A DNA stretch of 64,000 nucleotides from assembly GCF_025562755.1 (NCBI RefSeq), contig NZ_CP103300.1:1377501-1441500 (forward strand). The letters run 5' to 3'. Below the pieces are notes generated by a model. It worked only from the letters and a program-made list of their open reading frames with translations. It made no database searches and was not told the origin of the DNA. Below, piece after piece: positions 35,811 to 45,994 of this stretch. The stretch comes from Endozoicomonas euniceicola. GTDB lineage: Bacteria > Pseudomonadota > Gammaproteobacteria > Pseudomonadales > Endozoicomonadaceae. The position numbers and the translations under genes were made by a program. Positions within the stretch are counted from its first letter, which is position 1. Every line of letters begins with the position of its first letter.

Positions 35811-36527
35811 TCAAAACAGATACGTAATCACAAAAGGTAATACCATGGCGGTAAGGATGGCATTCAGGCACATGGCCAGACTTGAATAGACGCCCATGGT
35901 CGGATTGATACCAAACGCCATGGCGGTTCCCCCGGCATGAGCATTGATACCCAAAGCAAACCCGATGGCGCGGAGATCACGCACCCCGGTTTTTCGACAA
36001 ATCCAGGGACCGGCCAGACCACCATAAATTCCTGAAATACAGACAACCGCCACCGCAACAGGAACAATTCCTCCCATCTTTTCAGACAGAGCCAGGGCAA
36101 CCGCAGTGGTGACACCTTTGGTTGAAACCGACAGCAACACGTCACTCTCGGCACCAGAGACCCAGGCAAAACCAAGCCCCAGTAAAACCACCAGCACAGC
36201 GCCCAGTAAGAGGGTAGAAAGAATCGGTCCGGCATGCCGGCGAACATGGTGCAGTTGCTGAGACAAAGGAATGGCCAGTGCCACAGTAAACGGCGCAAGC
36301 AGTGTTTTCAGAATGGAACTGTGTTCCCTGTAGGTTTCAATACTCATCGAAGAAAAGTGAATAACCAGAAACACCAGCAGGCTGCCAACAATAACAGGAT
36401 GAAACCAGCCTTTGCGCCCGGTGCGGATAAACAACTGTTCTCCAATCAGATAAGCCCCCAGTGTCAACAGCAGAACCGTCAGAGGATTTGACATAAACAG
36501 CTCCAACCGAACCACTAAATCAGTCAT
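35811..36527 (-). CDS. lrgB: LrgB/CidB-family membrane protein
   Basis: A 238-residue integral membrane protein starting MTDLVVRLELFMSNPLTV, with about seven helices and the family box GVTTAVALALSEKMGG and GINAHAGGTAMAFG. The ATG at 36527 is preferred because it has a GGAG site upstream and overlaps the lrgA stop (TGATG); the frame is open further upstream, but that part is lrgA read in another frame. LrgAB/CidAB pairs act in the inner membrane in murein hydrolase control and, in several bacteria, in export of pyruvate or other metabolites. The acetate kinase gene is 26 kb away, so no local link is claimed. Confidence 0.9.
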   Translation of the reverse strand: MTDLVVRLELFMSNPLTVLLLTLGAYLIGEQLFIRTGRKGWFHPVIVGSLLVFLVIHFSSMSIETYREHSSILKTLLAPFTVALAIPLSQQLHHVRRHAGPILSTLLLGAVLVVLLGLGFAWVSGAESDVLLSVSTKGVTTAVALALSEKMGGIVPVAVAVVCISGIYGGLAGPWICRKTGVRDLRAIGFALGINAHAGGTAMAFGINPTMGVYSSLAMCLNAILTAMVLPFVITYLF

Positions 36528-36874
36528 CACTGCTTCTCCCCGCGACGTAACAACCACTGCATAAAATGACCACTGACCACGATACCAACAGGTGTGGCAA
36601 CAAAGGTGGCTAACACCAGTGGCAACCATTGCCGTGACAGCAATTCCGCCATAAAAAATATCGCCACGGCGGAAGGAATGAACAGAACCGCCATGTAGTG
36701 AATACAAAACTGGCTAACCTTTTGCAGATTATCAGACACACCGCCTTTTACCCGCAACCAGATCAACAGCAGAATAAGCCCCGTTACCGCTCCGGGTACG
36801 GGGAGATTAAACATAGCACTGATTGCCTCACCAGCAACGGTGAACAAGAGCAAAGTCACAAAGCCTGACAGCAT
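36527..36874 (-). CDS. lrgA: LrgA/CidA-family holin-like protein
   Basis: A 115-residue protein with four hydrophobic helices. It begins MLSGFVTLLLFTVAGEAISA and has the conserved NLPVPGAVTGLILLLIWL segment of LrgA/CidA. It partners LrgB: the stop of this gene and the start of lrgB share one base. The pair forms an operon, perhaps with the DUF3820 gene downstream. The divergent neighbour is a ClC channel gene 183 bases away. No regulator of the LytTR or LysR type is adjacent. Confidence 0.9.
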   Translation of the reverse strand: MLSGFVTLLLFTVAGEAISAMFNLPVPGAVTGLILLLIWLRVKGGVSDNLQKVSQFCIHYMAVLFIPSAVAIFFMAELLSRQWLPLVLATFVATPVGIVVSGHFMQWLLRRGEKQ

Positions 36875-37057
36875 GATATTCGCCTGAGTACTGAAAATTC
36901 AAAAGAGCCAGAGGCTTACTTTTACCATAAAGAACATTGACCGATAAGAGAGCCACTCCTCAAAGCTATTTAATTTATTAATTATCTTCATTAACTAACC
37001 ATGCCCAATCAGATAAAATCTGGCTGTTTTTAAACCTTCCAACCAGTAGGAACCACC

Positions 37058-38620
37058 TTGCCCGATCATCTGCCTCCGAAACCTGACCACTCACTGCACC
37101 AGCTGCGAATCAGACTGTCCAGTGCCGATGCCCTGCCCCAGCTGACCGCTATTGGCATGCTGATCGGATTGCTGGCAGGCGGGCTGCTGATTCTGTTTCG
37201 GGAAATCGTTACCGGTTCGACCAGTTTCTGGCAGTCAGGAGGCGATGAGCATTTTGAAACCCTGTCTGACCTGTTGCGCTTGATTATTCCCATCATGGGG
37301 TCACTGATTATTTTGTGCCTGTTTACCTGCACGCCGATTAAACGACGCACTGTTGGTATTTTGCATGTGGTTGAGTGCCTGCAGTTCCATAAAGGCAAAA
37401 TGTCTTTCACAGGAATGCTGCTGCAATTTTTCGGGGCCGCCATCGCCCTGGTCAGTGGCTTTTCAGTAGGGCGCGAAGGGCCCGCCGTTCATGTTGGCGC
37501 AGCGACAGGCAGCTTACTGGGGCAGAAACTCCGATTGCCACAAAACACCCTGAACATTCTCGCAGCCTGTGGAGCGTCAGCAGCGATTTCCGCATCGTTT
37601 AACACGCCAATGGCAGGTGTCATCTTTGCCATGGAAGTGGTGGTTCGCCAGTACACCCTCAACAGTTTCATTCCTGTTATCGCAGCCGCCGTGATGGCAG
37701 CGGTATTATCACAGATTATGTATGGCCCTGACCCTGCTTTCATGGTGCCGGTCATTCCCATGGCGTCATTGACTGAGCTGGGCATAGCGGCCGCCTCTGC
37801 CTGTCTGATTGGCCTTCTGGCAGCAGGGTTTATCAGGCTTCAGCTATGGACAGCCAGCAAACGACAACAGCTGTTTATAAACCCATTGCTTCTGGCAGGG
37901 CTATGTATGGGAGCTGCCGGTTATTTCCTGCCGGCCGTTATGGGGATTGGTTATGAAACTGTTGATTTAATCCTGAATGGCGAACTGATGGACATCTCTT
38001 TTCTGCTGACCCTGCTGACCGCCAAACTCGTGATCACCGCACTGGTGACCGGGCTCGGCATTCCCGGCGGCATTATTGGTCCGTCACTGATGATGGGAGC
38101 CTTAGCTGCCGCAGCTTTTGGCCATCTGGGCGATTTGGCGCTCAACCTTCCTGACATCAGCACTGCTTTCCACGCATTACTGGGCATGGTCGCCATGATG
38201 GCAGCCGTGTTACAGGCTCCCATGGCGGCACTGGTTACGGTGCTGGAATTAACCCGTAATCCGCACATCATCATGCCCGCTATGTTTGTGATTGTGATTG
38301 CCTGCCTGATTTCCGGACGGCTCACTGCCCGTGGCGGGCTGATTGAAATGCAACTGAACGCTAAAGGCTACAACCACCAGCATTCGCTGCTCAATCGGCT
38401 ACTCAGCCAGAAAGGCGTCGCCACTCTTATGAGTAGGAACTTTGACCTTCTTAACGATAGTGACATTGTCCAGGTACAGGTTCATGCTTCACTTCAGGAC
38501 GCTCTGGAAATTATGGAAACGCATTCGGTTGAAGTGTTGGGTGTCTACACCTCAGGCAAACACCAACAAGTGCTTTGCGGCGTAATCACCAGAAAAGCGA
38601 TAGATAGCTTCTACAGATAG
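37058..38620 (+). CDS. ClC-family chloride channel/transporter with CBS domain
   Basis: A 520-residue protein from a TTG start (MPDHLPPKPDHSLHQ), with AGGAACC upstream. About ten to twelve membrane helices are followed by a cytoplasmic C-terminus of roughly 90 residues resembling a CBS half (VQVHASLQDALEIMETHS). The selectivity-filter block GREGPAVHVGAATGS with the gating glutamate and the GIPGGIIGPSLMMGA block are present. The first filter motif GSGIP is not obvious (HVVECLQFHKG occupies that region), as in some prokaryotic subfamilies. It may be a channel or a Cl-/H+ exchanger; the sequence alone does not decide. Confidence 0.88.
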   Translation: MPDHLPPKPDHSLHQLRIRLSSADALPQLTAIGMLIGLLAGGLLILFREIVTGSTSFWQSGGDEHFETLSDLLRLIIPIMGSLIILCLFTCTPIKRRTVGILHVVECLQFHKGKMSFTGMLLQFFGAAIALVSGFSVGREGPAVHVGAATGSLLGQKLRLPQNTLNILAACGASAAISASFNTPMAGVIFAMEVVVRQYTLNSFIPVIAAAVMAAVLSQIMYGPDPAFMVPVIPMASLTELGIAAASACLIGLLAAGFIRLQLWTASKRQQLFINPLLLAGLCMGAAGYFLPAVMGIGYETVDLILNGELMDISFLLTLLTAKLVITALVTGLGIPGGIIGPSLMMGALAAAAFGHLGDLALNLPDISTAFHALLGMVAMMAAVLQAPMAALVTVLELTRNPHIIMPAMFVIVIACLISGRLTARGGLIEMQLNAKGYNHQHSLLNRLLSQKGVATLMSRNFDLLNDSDIVQVQVHASLQDALEIMETHSVEVLGVYTSGKHQQVLCGVITRKAIDSFYR

Positions 38621-38732
38621 CTCCTATAGATAGTTTCTATCATTAGATCTTTTACCCCGAAGCAGTTCCGGCTACCCTGTTGTGGCAATATATTGCGGCA
38701 ACAAATAGCACAACAATAATCCAAACAGGGGT

Positions 38733-39161
38733 ATGTGTATGCTCTGGATAAAAGCTTTTCACCTGATCGCCATGGTTTGCTGGTTTGCAGCCCTGTTCTA
38801 CCTGCCCCGACTTTTTGTCTATCACGCCATGAGCGATGACAGCATCAGTCGTGAACGATTCAAGACCATGGAACGCAAGCTTTACAGAGGTATCGCCTTG
38901 CCGTCGATGCTGGCCACTGTGATTCTGGGACTCTGGCTACTGAGTTACAACATGCCCTACTACATGAGCAGCGGCTGGATGCACGCCAAACTGGCTCTCG
39001 TGTTACTGCTGATTGGTTATCACCATGTCTGCGGAGCATTTCTGAAAAAATTTGCCCGGGACGAAAACACCCGGTCTCACACATTTTATCGGTGGTTCAA
39101 TGAAGTTCCGGTGCTGTTTCTAGTCGGCATTATTGTACTGGCGATTGTGAAGCCTTTCTGA
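38733..39161 (+). CDS. hemJ: HemJ-type protoporphyrinogen oxidase (UPF0093)
   Basis: A 142-residue membrane protein with four helices. It begins MCMLWIKAFHLIAMVCWFAALFY, with the conserved histidine in the first helix, and has the YxxxR/K and WMHAKLALV segments of HemJ. It oxidises protoporphyrinogen IX in haem synthesis. The last 10-11 codons overlap, antisense, the C-terminal codons of giant gene 1 (39130-39161). Shrunken copies of this 3' end recur at both junctions of the giant-gene array, so hemJ was the left border of the duplicated unit. Confidence 0.9.
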   Translation: MCMLWIKAFHLIAMVCWFAALFYLPRLFVYHAMSDDSISRERFKTMERKLYRGIALPSMLATVILGLWLLSYNMPYYMSSGWMHAKLALVLLLIGYHHVCGAFLKKFARDENTRSHTFYRWFNEVPVLFLVGIIVLAIVKPF

Positions 39162-42100
39162 GATTGTCCACCTGCTCTCTGGACAGGGACTCCAGATAGC
39201 GGGTAAGCAGTCGATCCAGCATATCGTCATCAACAATCACGGAATCCTGCCATTCCTTTGGTAACTGGTTGACTGGTAGCGGGACAGATATTCTTAACAC
39301 ACCAGTCTCCTCATGAGAGAACAAATCAGAATCTTTCTTTTCGTAGAACATTTGAGTCCACAACCATTTGGCTTTATCCGTTTCTGAAGCGATATCAGGT
39401 GTATGCAGCCTGAAACCATAAGTTATTCCGTATTTTTTATTTTTTATATACCGACTTAATACTCCTGACCGTTGCCCTATTAATCTATTCAGGTGGTAGG
39501 TAGCATCTAAAAGAGATTGCTTTACCAGCTGTATTTTTGTTCGTGAGTTCATATTATTTTTTTTATTTTCTCCCAGTTTTTGCAACAGTATCGTCTGGTA
39601 ACGTGCCAGCTTTTCCTGATCAAGCAGGAAAGACTCTCCGACATTAAAAATAACCGGCCTGTATTGCTGCAATTCGTGGTACTCGCTGGTCTGTGCAAAA
39701 GCGGCTTTATTCTCCAGTAACCGGCTTATCTGTAACTCACCTGGCGGCTGATATTTCCAGACAGCCCTGAGTAGAGGAGTCTTTTTATTTAGCAGCACGT
39801 CTAACTCAGCAAATGGTGAACTATCTAACTGGTCATTAACAATATCCATATTCTCCAACCGTTTAATGCAGCCCATGCGATAGTGTTGATTTTTATTCAA
39901 GTTCTGTATCTGCTCATTCAACCATGGCGATAGCCTTTGACGAACATCGGGATCATCCAATAACAAATAAGGAATATCTCTCATTTGAGATGGGGCAACG
40001 TTAAAATACAGCAATAATTTTTTAAAATAGCCCAAGACTTTTTCCCTTGACTCACCTTTTAGATAGTAAATATCTCTGACTATATCCTCCGAAACATAAG
40101 GCCTAACATTTTCATTTAACTCAGGGCTTTTATGGCTTAGATATTTCAAACTGGGTAGTTCTTTCAGACTATCCCAACCGATTTTCAGTAATTCGGTGCC
40201 TGCTGCCTGTTTTTTATATCCTGAGTACTTATATCTTCCCGAGTCACAAATCTCCCTAGGAAGCTTACAGCTCAAGAATAATTCAGCACTATTCCAATCA
40301 ACACCGTTCGGGGAGAATTCAACAAAAGTATTGATGTCATTTGATATCACCCGGACAACACCTGCTTTGTAATACTCAGCCAGCATGGCCGCAATGTAAC
40401 TGCGATAACGATAGTCTCCCAGTTCATATTCCATCTGTTGCAATAACAGTGTCAGGCTAACATCCAGTGATTCGGGCCTTGCGGAACTAAACTGACGAAT
40501 AAAGTTCACTATTTTTTCTATTTTACTGCTTCGATTCATTTCCGGCTGAATGCCAATCTCTTTATCAATGTCAGGATGAGCGGCAAAAAAAGCCTCCACT
40601 TGTCTTCTATGTTTCTCACTCATCAAATCGGGCTTCTGCTTATCAGCTACCAATGATTCCCGGGAGAACGGAAGTTCGCCTGGCTGTATCAGAAAACGAA
40701 CAGTAACCTCTTCTGCCACGCCCTCCTGTTTATTGACGGTTACAAAGTAAAGCCCCTGAAAGGCATCGTACTCCACCAGAAGCCGTTCTGATGTTATGCC
40801 TTCAAACGATAAAGCCAACAGTTTTTCCCGGGGAGAAAGGCTTGCCAAAGGCGTTCTTTCACCGGTTTTTATAACTTGCTCTCCCCTGACAGCGTGCTGG
40901 TTACTTATTTGCTGCTCATCAATATCTGATGGCAGTGCCGGAATACGAACACCCCGATAAGGCAGGTCAATAAAGTGCACTACTCTATTATCATCAATTG
41001 TCATGTATTGAACTGACTGGCGGTAGTGTTCCGGACTATGGTCATGATAAAAAATCTGCTGAACAACCATATCGTCTCTGAGGGGCTCTTGCTCGATTGC
41101 TTTTTTTGCAGCCTCTCTGGCCTCTTTTTTGATATCCGCTTTAACGTTTCTACGCTCTGAGGGCTGAACGCTTACAGATTCTTTCAGGGGCTGAGACCAT
41201 GAGGAACCTTCCCGACTTTCATCTTTCAACACCTGCTCAGGCGAAGCATTGACAGCTGTAGAGCGATCTGCATTGTCATGACCTGAAATCAACGACCGAT
41301 CTCCGAAATCCTCCGGGTTTTCAAGCTCTCCATAGGTGCCACTGATTTCCACTGTCTGCCATGTCTTGCCATTATTCAGAGAATGTTCTACCCAGGCATG
41401 AGCTTCACTGTTCATTATCCTGACCGGAATACCATAAAACTGCATCAGACCGGCAACAGCAAAAGCAATATGTCGGCAGGTGCCAATGCGCCGCTCAATT
41501 AACTCAGCCATTAGCTCAATATCCGATTCCCGGTTTACCAAGCTTGTTATCGCTCTGTCAGGCGCAGAAAAACTCTTAGAATAAGCAATAATTTTCTCGA
41601 CTCTCTGTTTTTGAGAAAGCTTTTCGTTATGACCCAGCTCAGCCGCCAACAGAGGACTTTTACTCATTAGAAGGTTCAGCCTGTTTATCCATAAAAGGGG
41701 AGCCTGATACGCCTCATCAGACTCCAGGCTCTCAACCCTGTTAACTGTTTTATCTTCCTCCACAACATAATGAATTCGTGTTGTTAAAGAACCACCTGAC
41801 TCAGGAAGGTTAACGGTATAAATTCCACGGTATGCATCGTATTGCACCTCGACAGGCTGACCTGTGTTCTCTTCCGTCCAGATAGCGACCAGTTTTTCGT
41901 GGGGGAAAAGACTGGTTAACGTACCCCTCTTAACAACATCCTGAGTACCGTGGTGTTGTCCGGGTAATAAAGATTTCGACAAGTCAGCCTGAACAAAGTG
42001 AGGGTAGGGAGTCGGTTTACCTGCAGGAAAAGGTTCGAGCTTTACTTCTCCATTGTCGTAAATTTTCAGCCTTTTTATATACAGACGATAAAACGGTGGC

Positions 42101-45100
42101 GGAAAATTACTGGTGAAGCGCTTGGTAAGCCTGTGAGGCTGGCTCCGGTCAAAGTCACCATCCAGAGCACTCAAACCTGCCCAGACTTTGCCTTCATGAA
42201 TGCCAGGAGTATCAGGTTCACCCGCAAACAGGCTGAACAACTTTGCTGTCAATGGCCTCTCAGACGCAGGGGCTGGAGCCAGAGCCAGTTCTTTCTCAAG
42301 AATTTTTACAACATCTGCCTCAACAACAGGCACGACAATGGGTTCTGGTCGCCAGCTATCTTTCAGATACAGCCGGTAAAAGGTCATAAACCGGTTTCGC
42401 AGAGCATTAGGGTTTACCGCCTCTGACTTGTCCAGCGCCTTGAGGTACTCAATCATCATCATAACGGCAGGAACAGCCAGCGCTTTGTTCTGCTTCAAAG
42501 TCTCTACCCGTTTATGGTGCCAGAGCGCAATGTCATCTGAGAAAGAGGAGTCCGTATAACTGGCGGCAATCGCCTTGAAATCGTTCAGGGTATACTCATC
42601 GAGAATCAACTGGGTAAAACGGCTCGCCAGCGCAGAAGAAAACGCATGTCGTCCACTGTACTGCACCGGATTAACCGTCGCGATCAGAAAGAACCCCGGT
42701 GCGGCCTCTCCGGATAACACATCATTTAAAACCCCCTCAAGGAAATGGGTGGGGAGTAGATTCAACTCCGATACAATGAGTATCCGGCCTTCCGTTTTTG
42801 CCCGGATAATCAGCGCTTTTAACCTGTCCCAGTTGTTGTAACCAGCGGTAATACGCAGGGGGGGCGGCAGTATAAGACCCTTAAGCGCCCAGTCCTCCCG
42901 CCACTGTTTCATCACAATGTCCAGAACCACATCCTTGCCTCGTCCGGCAGGCCCTTCGATCATCATCCCATGACGACCCGGATGACTGCGATGATGATTG
43001 TTTTCACCGGCAACCCGTTCCAGTTCTAGCCAGATACGTCGAGCCAGAGTCCGTGTTGAGTCGTTCTCCAGGTGCAGACTCGTGGACTGGTGTTTAAGTC
43101 GTTCGTAAAAAGCGTCGAAGGCGTGATGTTTTACATAATAAGCCCGGCTGGACAAGCCAACTGAACGCTTCTGCCCTGCAAGCAGGCCGGAGAAACTGTC
43201 ATGAAGCGCCTGCTTTAAGGTATTTTCAATTTCATGGGTCGACTTTTGCGCCAGGTCGCCCAGGTAAAATTGAAACCGGCTGAGGACGTCCAGGGTATCC
43301 CTGGCAGAAAACGAATAGCCTGGTAACTGGCCCTGGTAGCCAGCCAGGTTATCCAGCAACAAGTCCGCTATCCAGTCACACCCATCCCGCTGACAACGCT
43401 GACTGTCCATTACTTCGAGAAAAGGGGCAATGACCTGTCCGGACAGGCCGCTGGAATCCATAGCCGCAAAACGGATGGTTTTCGCATGATTGTGTAATTC
43501 CGGGATAAGATAGCGTCCCTCAAACGACAGGGGGTTTCCGGTAATAACCAGCCGATGCTCCGGGGTCAGGTAGTAAGCGTCACCGTTACTGCTGATAAAA
43601 GGCTGTTGCAGGGTCACGCCAGACAGCAATACCTGTACATTCTTGTCCAGCAGGTTGCCTTCATCAAGGATCAGAATAACCGGCTCGCCATTTTTGCTCC
43701 GTTGCTGAGCCCACTGGAGAATGGGACCTTCAACAAACAGGGTTTCAGAGTCATCCGGATAATCAGGAAGAGGACGCAGCGCCTGCTCACCGAACAAGTC
43801 CTGACGACGACTTGTCGGGCCTGTGGTCAGCTGGTAAACCGTTTGCTGTCCCGCCAGTTTTTTTGCGACACGGCTGGCCGTGTAACTCTTGCCACTGCCC
43901 GGAGGCCCTTCAAGATAGACCAGGGCGTGGTTTTGTATCGCTTCGCTGACGGTCTTTACCAGTTGTTCTGGCCTGTTCCAGTTCACGTGAACCGGCTCTG
44001 ACGGTGATGAAACAGAGGGAGCTGCCTCATCATGCTCTGGATTGTGGCTCAGCCATTCCGACCAGGATGAGGTCACCGCCAAACCCGGTTCCAGCCACTG
44101 AACCCGGATATCCGGCTGGGAGTTGATGAGGGATAACTGTCCAAACCGGGGCACAGAAGGCGTACCGGACAATAGTGGCTCCAACAGTTTCTGGATATCG
44201 GGATTCGACTCCAGTCCGGTAATAATAATCTGCCGGGCAGATGTTTGAAGTGCTTTGTAGAAGTCCGTCGAGTGCTTTTGAAAACGCCGGTTCTGACGGC
44301 TTTCCATTCTGATCGTTTCCAATAGTTGACTGGCATCCAGACTGGGCGATACGACCTCGATGTGCGCGCCGGGATGTTCTTCCCGTATTTTTTCCAGAGA
44401 TAAGGTTCCGGAAAGCCTTTGCACCAATGAACCGTTAACCGCCTCTTCCTGTCTCTGAAACAAATTGTCAGGTACCACAACAGGCTGGTCTTTCTCACGA
44501 ACCCGCAACGTCAGGTTCTCCAGTTGTCCACCCGCAGACAACAAGCCTGTCAGTCGTTTCCACTGATGGTTCGTCAGGGTGGACGTGACTTCAATTCCTT
44601 GAAAATTCTGCTTCAGGTTGCCACCGACACCCGATTTGACCAGCTGCCCTTTACGCAGTGCCATTTCGCTAAAGACAAGGTCAAAATTAACACTGTTCAG
44701 GGGAAACCAGCGGGTCTCTGCATCCTGGTGTCGCTTTCCGAAAGCTTCCAGAGTTTGCGCCATCACCCCTGGTGAGGTGTCTTTTCTTTGTAGAAAAAAA
44801 CGGGCGGGCAAAGCAAGGCACTGGTCACCGCTGTCCATCCCCCGGCTGGCAAGCGTATTAGCCAGTTGTACTTTGAACGCGATATCTTCCCAGGGGGCGT
44901 CTTTAAGGATAAACAGGGCATCCCCAAAATCTCCCAGCGCAGCGTCCCGAAAGATTAGTCCACCCCCGGAATCCAGCTCAATCCCCCCCGACAAGACATC
45001 GCCAGCCGACAGCCCTGAAGCGAAATCAAGGGTTTTAGCAGGCAGGTGGCTGACATCAAAGGGGATCGAATCCCAGACATGCCTGCGGACATATTGCTCA

Positions 45101-45759
45101 AGTGTCGGTACGCAATGGCTGGCCTGTTTCCGGAGCAGGGAGATATCCGGCGCTTGTCCGATGTTATTAACCCGACGCCAGAAGTCACTGCCCGGGGCAT
45201 CCGCTGACCAGGCAGCAGACAGGACTGACTCGTCCGCAACCGCAAGAATCCGGGTCGTGTTTGAAAGTCTTTTGCCGTTGTAGGTCCGGACGCTGTCCAG
45301 AATCCCGTTCAGTTCAGCCACCTGCGTAGCCGTCATCTGCCGGTAATCCACCACCAGTATCACGGCCCTGTCGTTAAACATCATTCCGGGGGCGGGCGCA
45401 CTCACGTTTCCCTGATCATCCAGAAATAACCGGGTTTCCAGGCCGCCTTCCTGTAAGTCTGTGGCTTTTGTGATGTAACGAATAATATGATCCGGGAACT
45501 GTGTGACCACATACCCAAGCAACTGATCCAGCTCGTGATCCGACGACAGGTTGACATAAGCCGTAGAGCGCTCATTCTCAAACAGTCCGGGAAACCCTGC
45601 CCCGGCGGAGTCAACAACAATAGAACTGGCTTGTGTTGATAGCGCCAGCAACAGCAGAACTGAACGAGGTAATAAACGTTTGGGAAGTCTGAAAAAGGAA
45701 CGGTATATCGAACGAATTAAAATTCCGGACAATATTAAAAAGTATTTTGCTACATCCAT
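39130..45759 (-). CDS. Giant AAA+ / transglutaminase-like protein, copy 1
   Basis: A 2209-residue protein of no family I can name. ATG 45759 is chosen because AGGTGG lies just upstream; a GTG at 45768 falls within that site. Layout: a basic, hydrophobic N-terminus (SVLLLLALSTQASS) like a long signal peptide or anchor; about 550 novel residues; AAA module 1 with Walker A GPPGSGKS (618) and Walker B VILILDEGN (694); AAA module 2 with GPAGRGKD (936) and ILIVSELN (993); then two related transglutaminase-like modules. Module 1 has Cys1428 (GTCRHIAF) and His1454 (EAHAWVE), with Glu where Asp is expected. Module 2 has Tyr for Cys and Asn for His and looks inactive. The end overlaps hemJ convergently by 32 bases. 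Confidence 0.9.
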   Translation of the reverse strand: MDVAKYFLILSGILIRSIYRSFFRLPKRLLPRSVLLLLALSTQASSIVVDSAGAGFPGLFENERSTAYVNLSSDHELDQLLGYVVTQFPDHIIRYITKATDLQEGGLETRLFLDDQGNVSAPAPGMMFNDRAVILVVDYRQMTATQVAELNGILDSVRTYNGKRLSNTTRILAVADESVLSAAWSADAPGSDFWRRVNNIGQAPDISLLRKQASHCVPTLEQYVRRHVWDSIPFDVSHLPAKTLDFASGLSAGDVLSGGIELDSGGGLIFRDAALGDFGDALFILKDAPWEDIAFKVQLANTLASRGMDSGDQCLALPARFFLQRKDTSPGVMAQTLEAFGKRHQDAETRWFPLNSVNFDLVFSEMALRKGQLVKSGVGGNLKQNFQGIEVTSTLTNHQWKRLTGLLSAGGQLENLTLRVREKDQPVVVPDNLFQRQEEAVNGSLVQRLSGTLSLEKIREEHPGAHIEVVSPSLDASQLLETIRMESRQNRRFQKHSTDFYKALQTSARQIIITGLESNPDIQKLLEPLLSGTPSVPRFGQLSLINSQPDIRVQWLEPGLAVTSSWSEWLSHNPEHDEAAPSVSSPSEPVHVNWNRPEQLVKTVSEAIQNHALVYLEGPPGSGKSYTASRVAKKLAGQQTVYQLTTGPTSRRQDLFGEQALRPLPDYPDDSETLFVEGPILQWAQQRSKNGEPVILILDEGNLLDKNVQVLLSGVTLQQPFISSNGDAYYLTPEHRLVITGNPLSFEGRYLIPELHNHAKTIRFAAMDSSGLSGQVIAPFLEVMDSQRCQRDGCDWIADLLLDNLAGYQGQLPGYSFSARDTLDVLSRFQFYLGDLAQKSTHEIENTLKQALHDSFSGLLAGQKRSVGLSSRAYYVKHHAFDAFYERLKHQSTSLHLENDSTRTLARRIWLELERVAGENNHHRSHPGRHGMMIEGPAGRGKDVVLDIVMKQWREDWALKGLILPPPLRITAGYNNWDRLKALIIRAKTEGRILIVSELNLLPTHFLEGVLNDVLSGEAAPGFFLIATVNPVQYSGRHAFSSALASRFTQLILDEYTLNDFKAIAASYTDSSFSDDIALWHHKRVETLKQNKALAVPAVMMMIEYLKALDKSEAVNPNALRNRFMTFYRLYLKDSWRPEPIVVPVVEADVVKILEKELALAPAPASERPLTAKLFSLFAGEPDTPGIHEGKVWAGLSALDGDFDRSQPHRLTKRFTSNFPPPFYRLYIKRLKIYDNGEVKLEPFPAGKPTPYPHFVQADLSKSLLPGQHHGTQDVVKRGTLTSLFPHEKLVAIWTEENTGQPVEVQYDAYRGIYTVNLPESGGSLTTRIHYVVEEDKTVNRVESLESDEAYQAPLLWINRLNLLMSKSPLLAAELGHNEKLSQKQRVEKIIAYSKSFSAPDRAITSLVNRESDIELMAELIERRIGTCRHIAFAVAGLMQFYGIPVRIMNSEAHAWVEHSLNNGKTWQTVEISGTYGELENPEDFGDRSLISGHDNADRSTAVNASPEQVLKDESREGSSWSQPLKESVSVQPSERRNVKADIKKEAREAAKKAIEQEPLRDDMVVQQIFYHDHSPEHYRQSVQYMTIDDNRVVHFIDLPYRGVRIPALPSDIDEQQISNQHAVRGEQVIKTGERTPLASLSPREKLLALSFEGITSERLLVEYDAFQGLYFVTVNKQEGVAEEVTVRFLIQPGELPFSRESLVADKQKPDLMSEKHRRQVEAFFAAHPDIDKEIGIQPEMNRSSKIEKIVNFIRQFSSARPESLDVSLTLLLQQMEYELGDYRYRSYIAAMLAEYYKAGVVRVISNDINTFVEFSPNGVDWNSAELFLSCKLPREICDSGRYKYSGYKKQAAGTELLKIGWDSLKELPSLKYLSHKSPELNENVRPYVSEDIVRDIYYLKGESREKVLGYFKKLLLYFNVAPSQMRDIPYLLLDDPDVRQRLSPWLNEQIQNLNKNQHYRMGCIKRLENMDIVNDQLDSSPFAELDVLLNKKTPLLRAVWKYQPPGELQISRLLENKAAFAQTSEYHELQQYRPVIFNVGESFLLDQEKLARYQTILLQKLGENKKNNMNSRTKIQLVKQSLLDATYHLNRLIGQRSGVLSRYIKNKKYGITYGFRLHTPDIASETDKAKWLWTQMFYEKKDSDLFSHEETGVLRISVPLPVNQLPKEWQDSVIVDDDMLDRLLTRYLESLSREQVDNLRKASQSPVQ

Positions 45760-45809
45760 AAGTACCACCTGATAATTTTATTCCTGATAATCAGTGCGGT
45801 TCGTGTCAG

Positions 45810-45885
45810 TTAATAGCTGCCAACCAGTCCCATTCCAACAATCAGTCCTTGAATTGTTAAATTATGACCAGAAACGGACTGATTG
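45810..45885 (-). promoter_or_regulatory. Promoter and inverted repeat before giant gene 1
   Basis: On the minus strand TTGGAA (45838-45833) and TATTAA (45815-45810) are separated by 17 bases, a plausible sigma-70 promoter about 50 bases before the ATG. Directly upstream is a perfect 10-bp inverted repeat CAATCAGTCC / GGACTGATTG (45839-45848, 45876-45885), which could bind a regulator. The same block precedes all three copies. Confidence 0.5.
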
Positions 45886-45925
45886 GTTCCTAAAACAGCC
45901 TGCCAGTCAGCCGATGGGGACGGCA

Positions 45926-45994
45926 TGGATGCATGCCAAACCGGCTCTCTTTCTGGCCGGCATTATTGTACTGGCGATTGTAAAGCCTTTCTGA
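45926..45994 (+). pseudogene. hemJ 3' remnant at array junction 1
   Basis: Sixty-nine bases encode WMHAKPALFLAGIIVLAIVKPF, which is WMHAKLAL joined to FLVGIIVLAIVKPF of hemJ with the 39 codons between deleted. It lacks the rest of the gene. It also supplies, antisense, the last codons and stop of giant gene 2. Confidence 0.85.

Noticed and set aside
36528..36707. N-terminal extension of the lrgB frame
   Set aside because: These codons are lrgA read in another frame; the ATG at 36527 has a ribosome site and restores the usual LrgB length.
44618..45283. A 221-residue plus-strand open frame, repeated at 52201-52866 and 59424-60089
   Set aside because: It is antisense to the highly conserved N-terminal half of the giant genes and recurs only because those genes are near-identical; no start signals and no recognisable protein features.
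45794..45994. A 66-residue plus-strand frame at each array junction
   Set aside because: Its only recognisable part is the shrunken hemJ end; the rest is spacer. It is a by-product of the duplication, not a gene.
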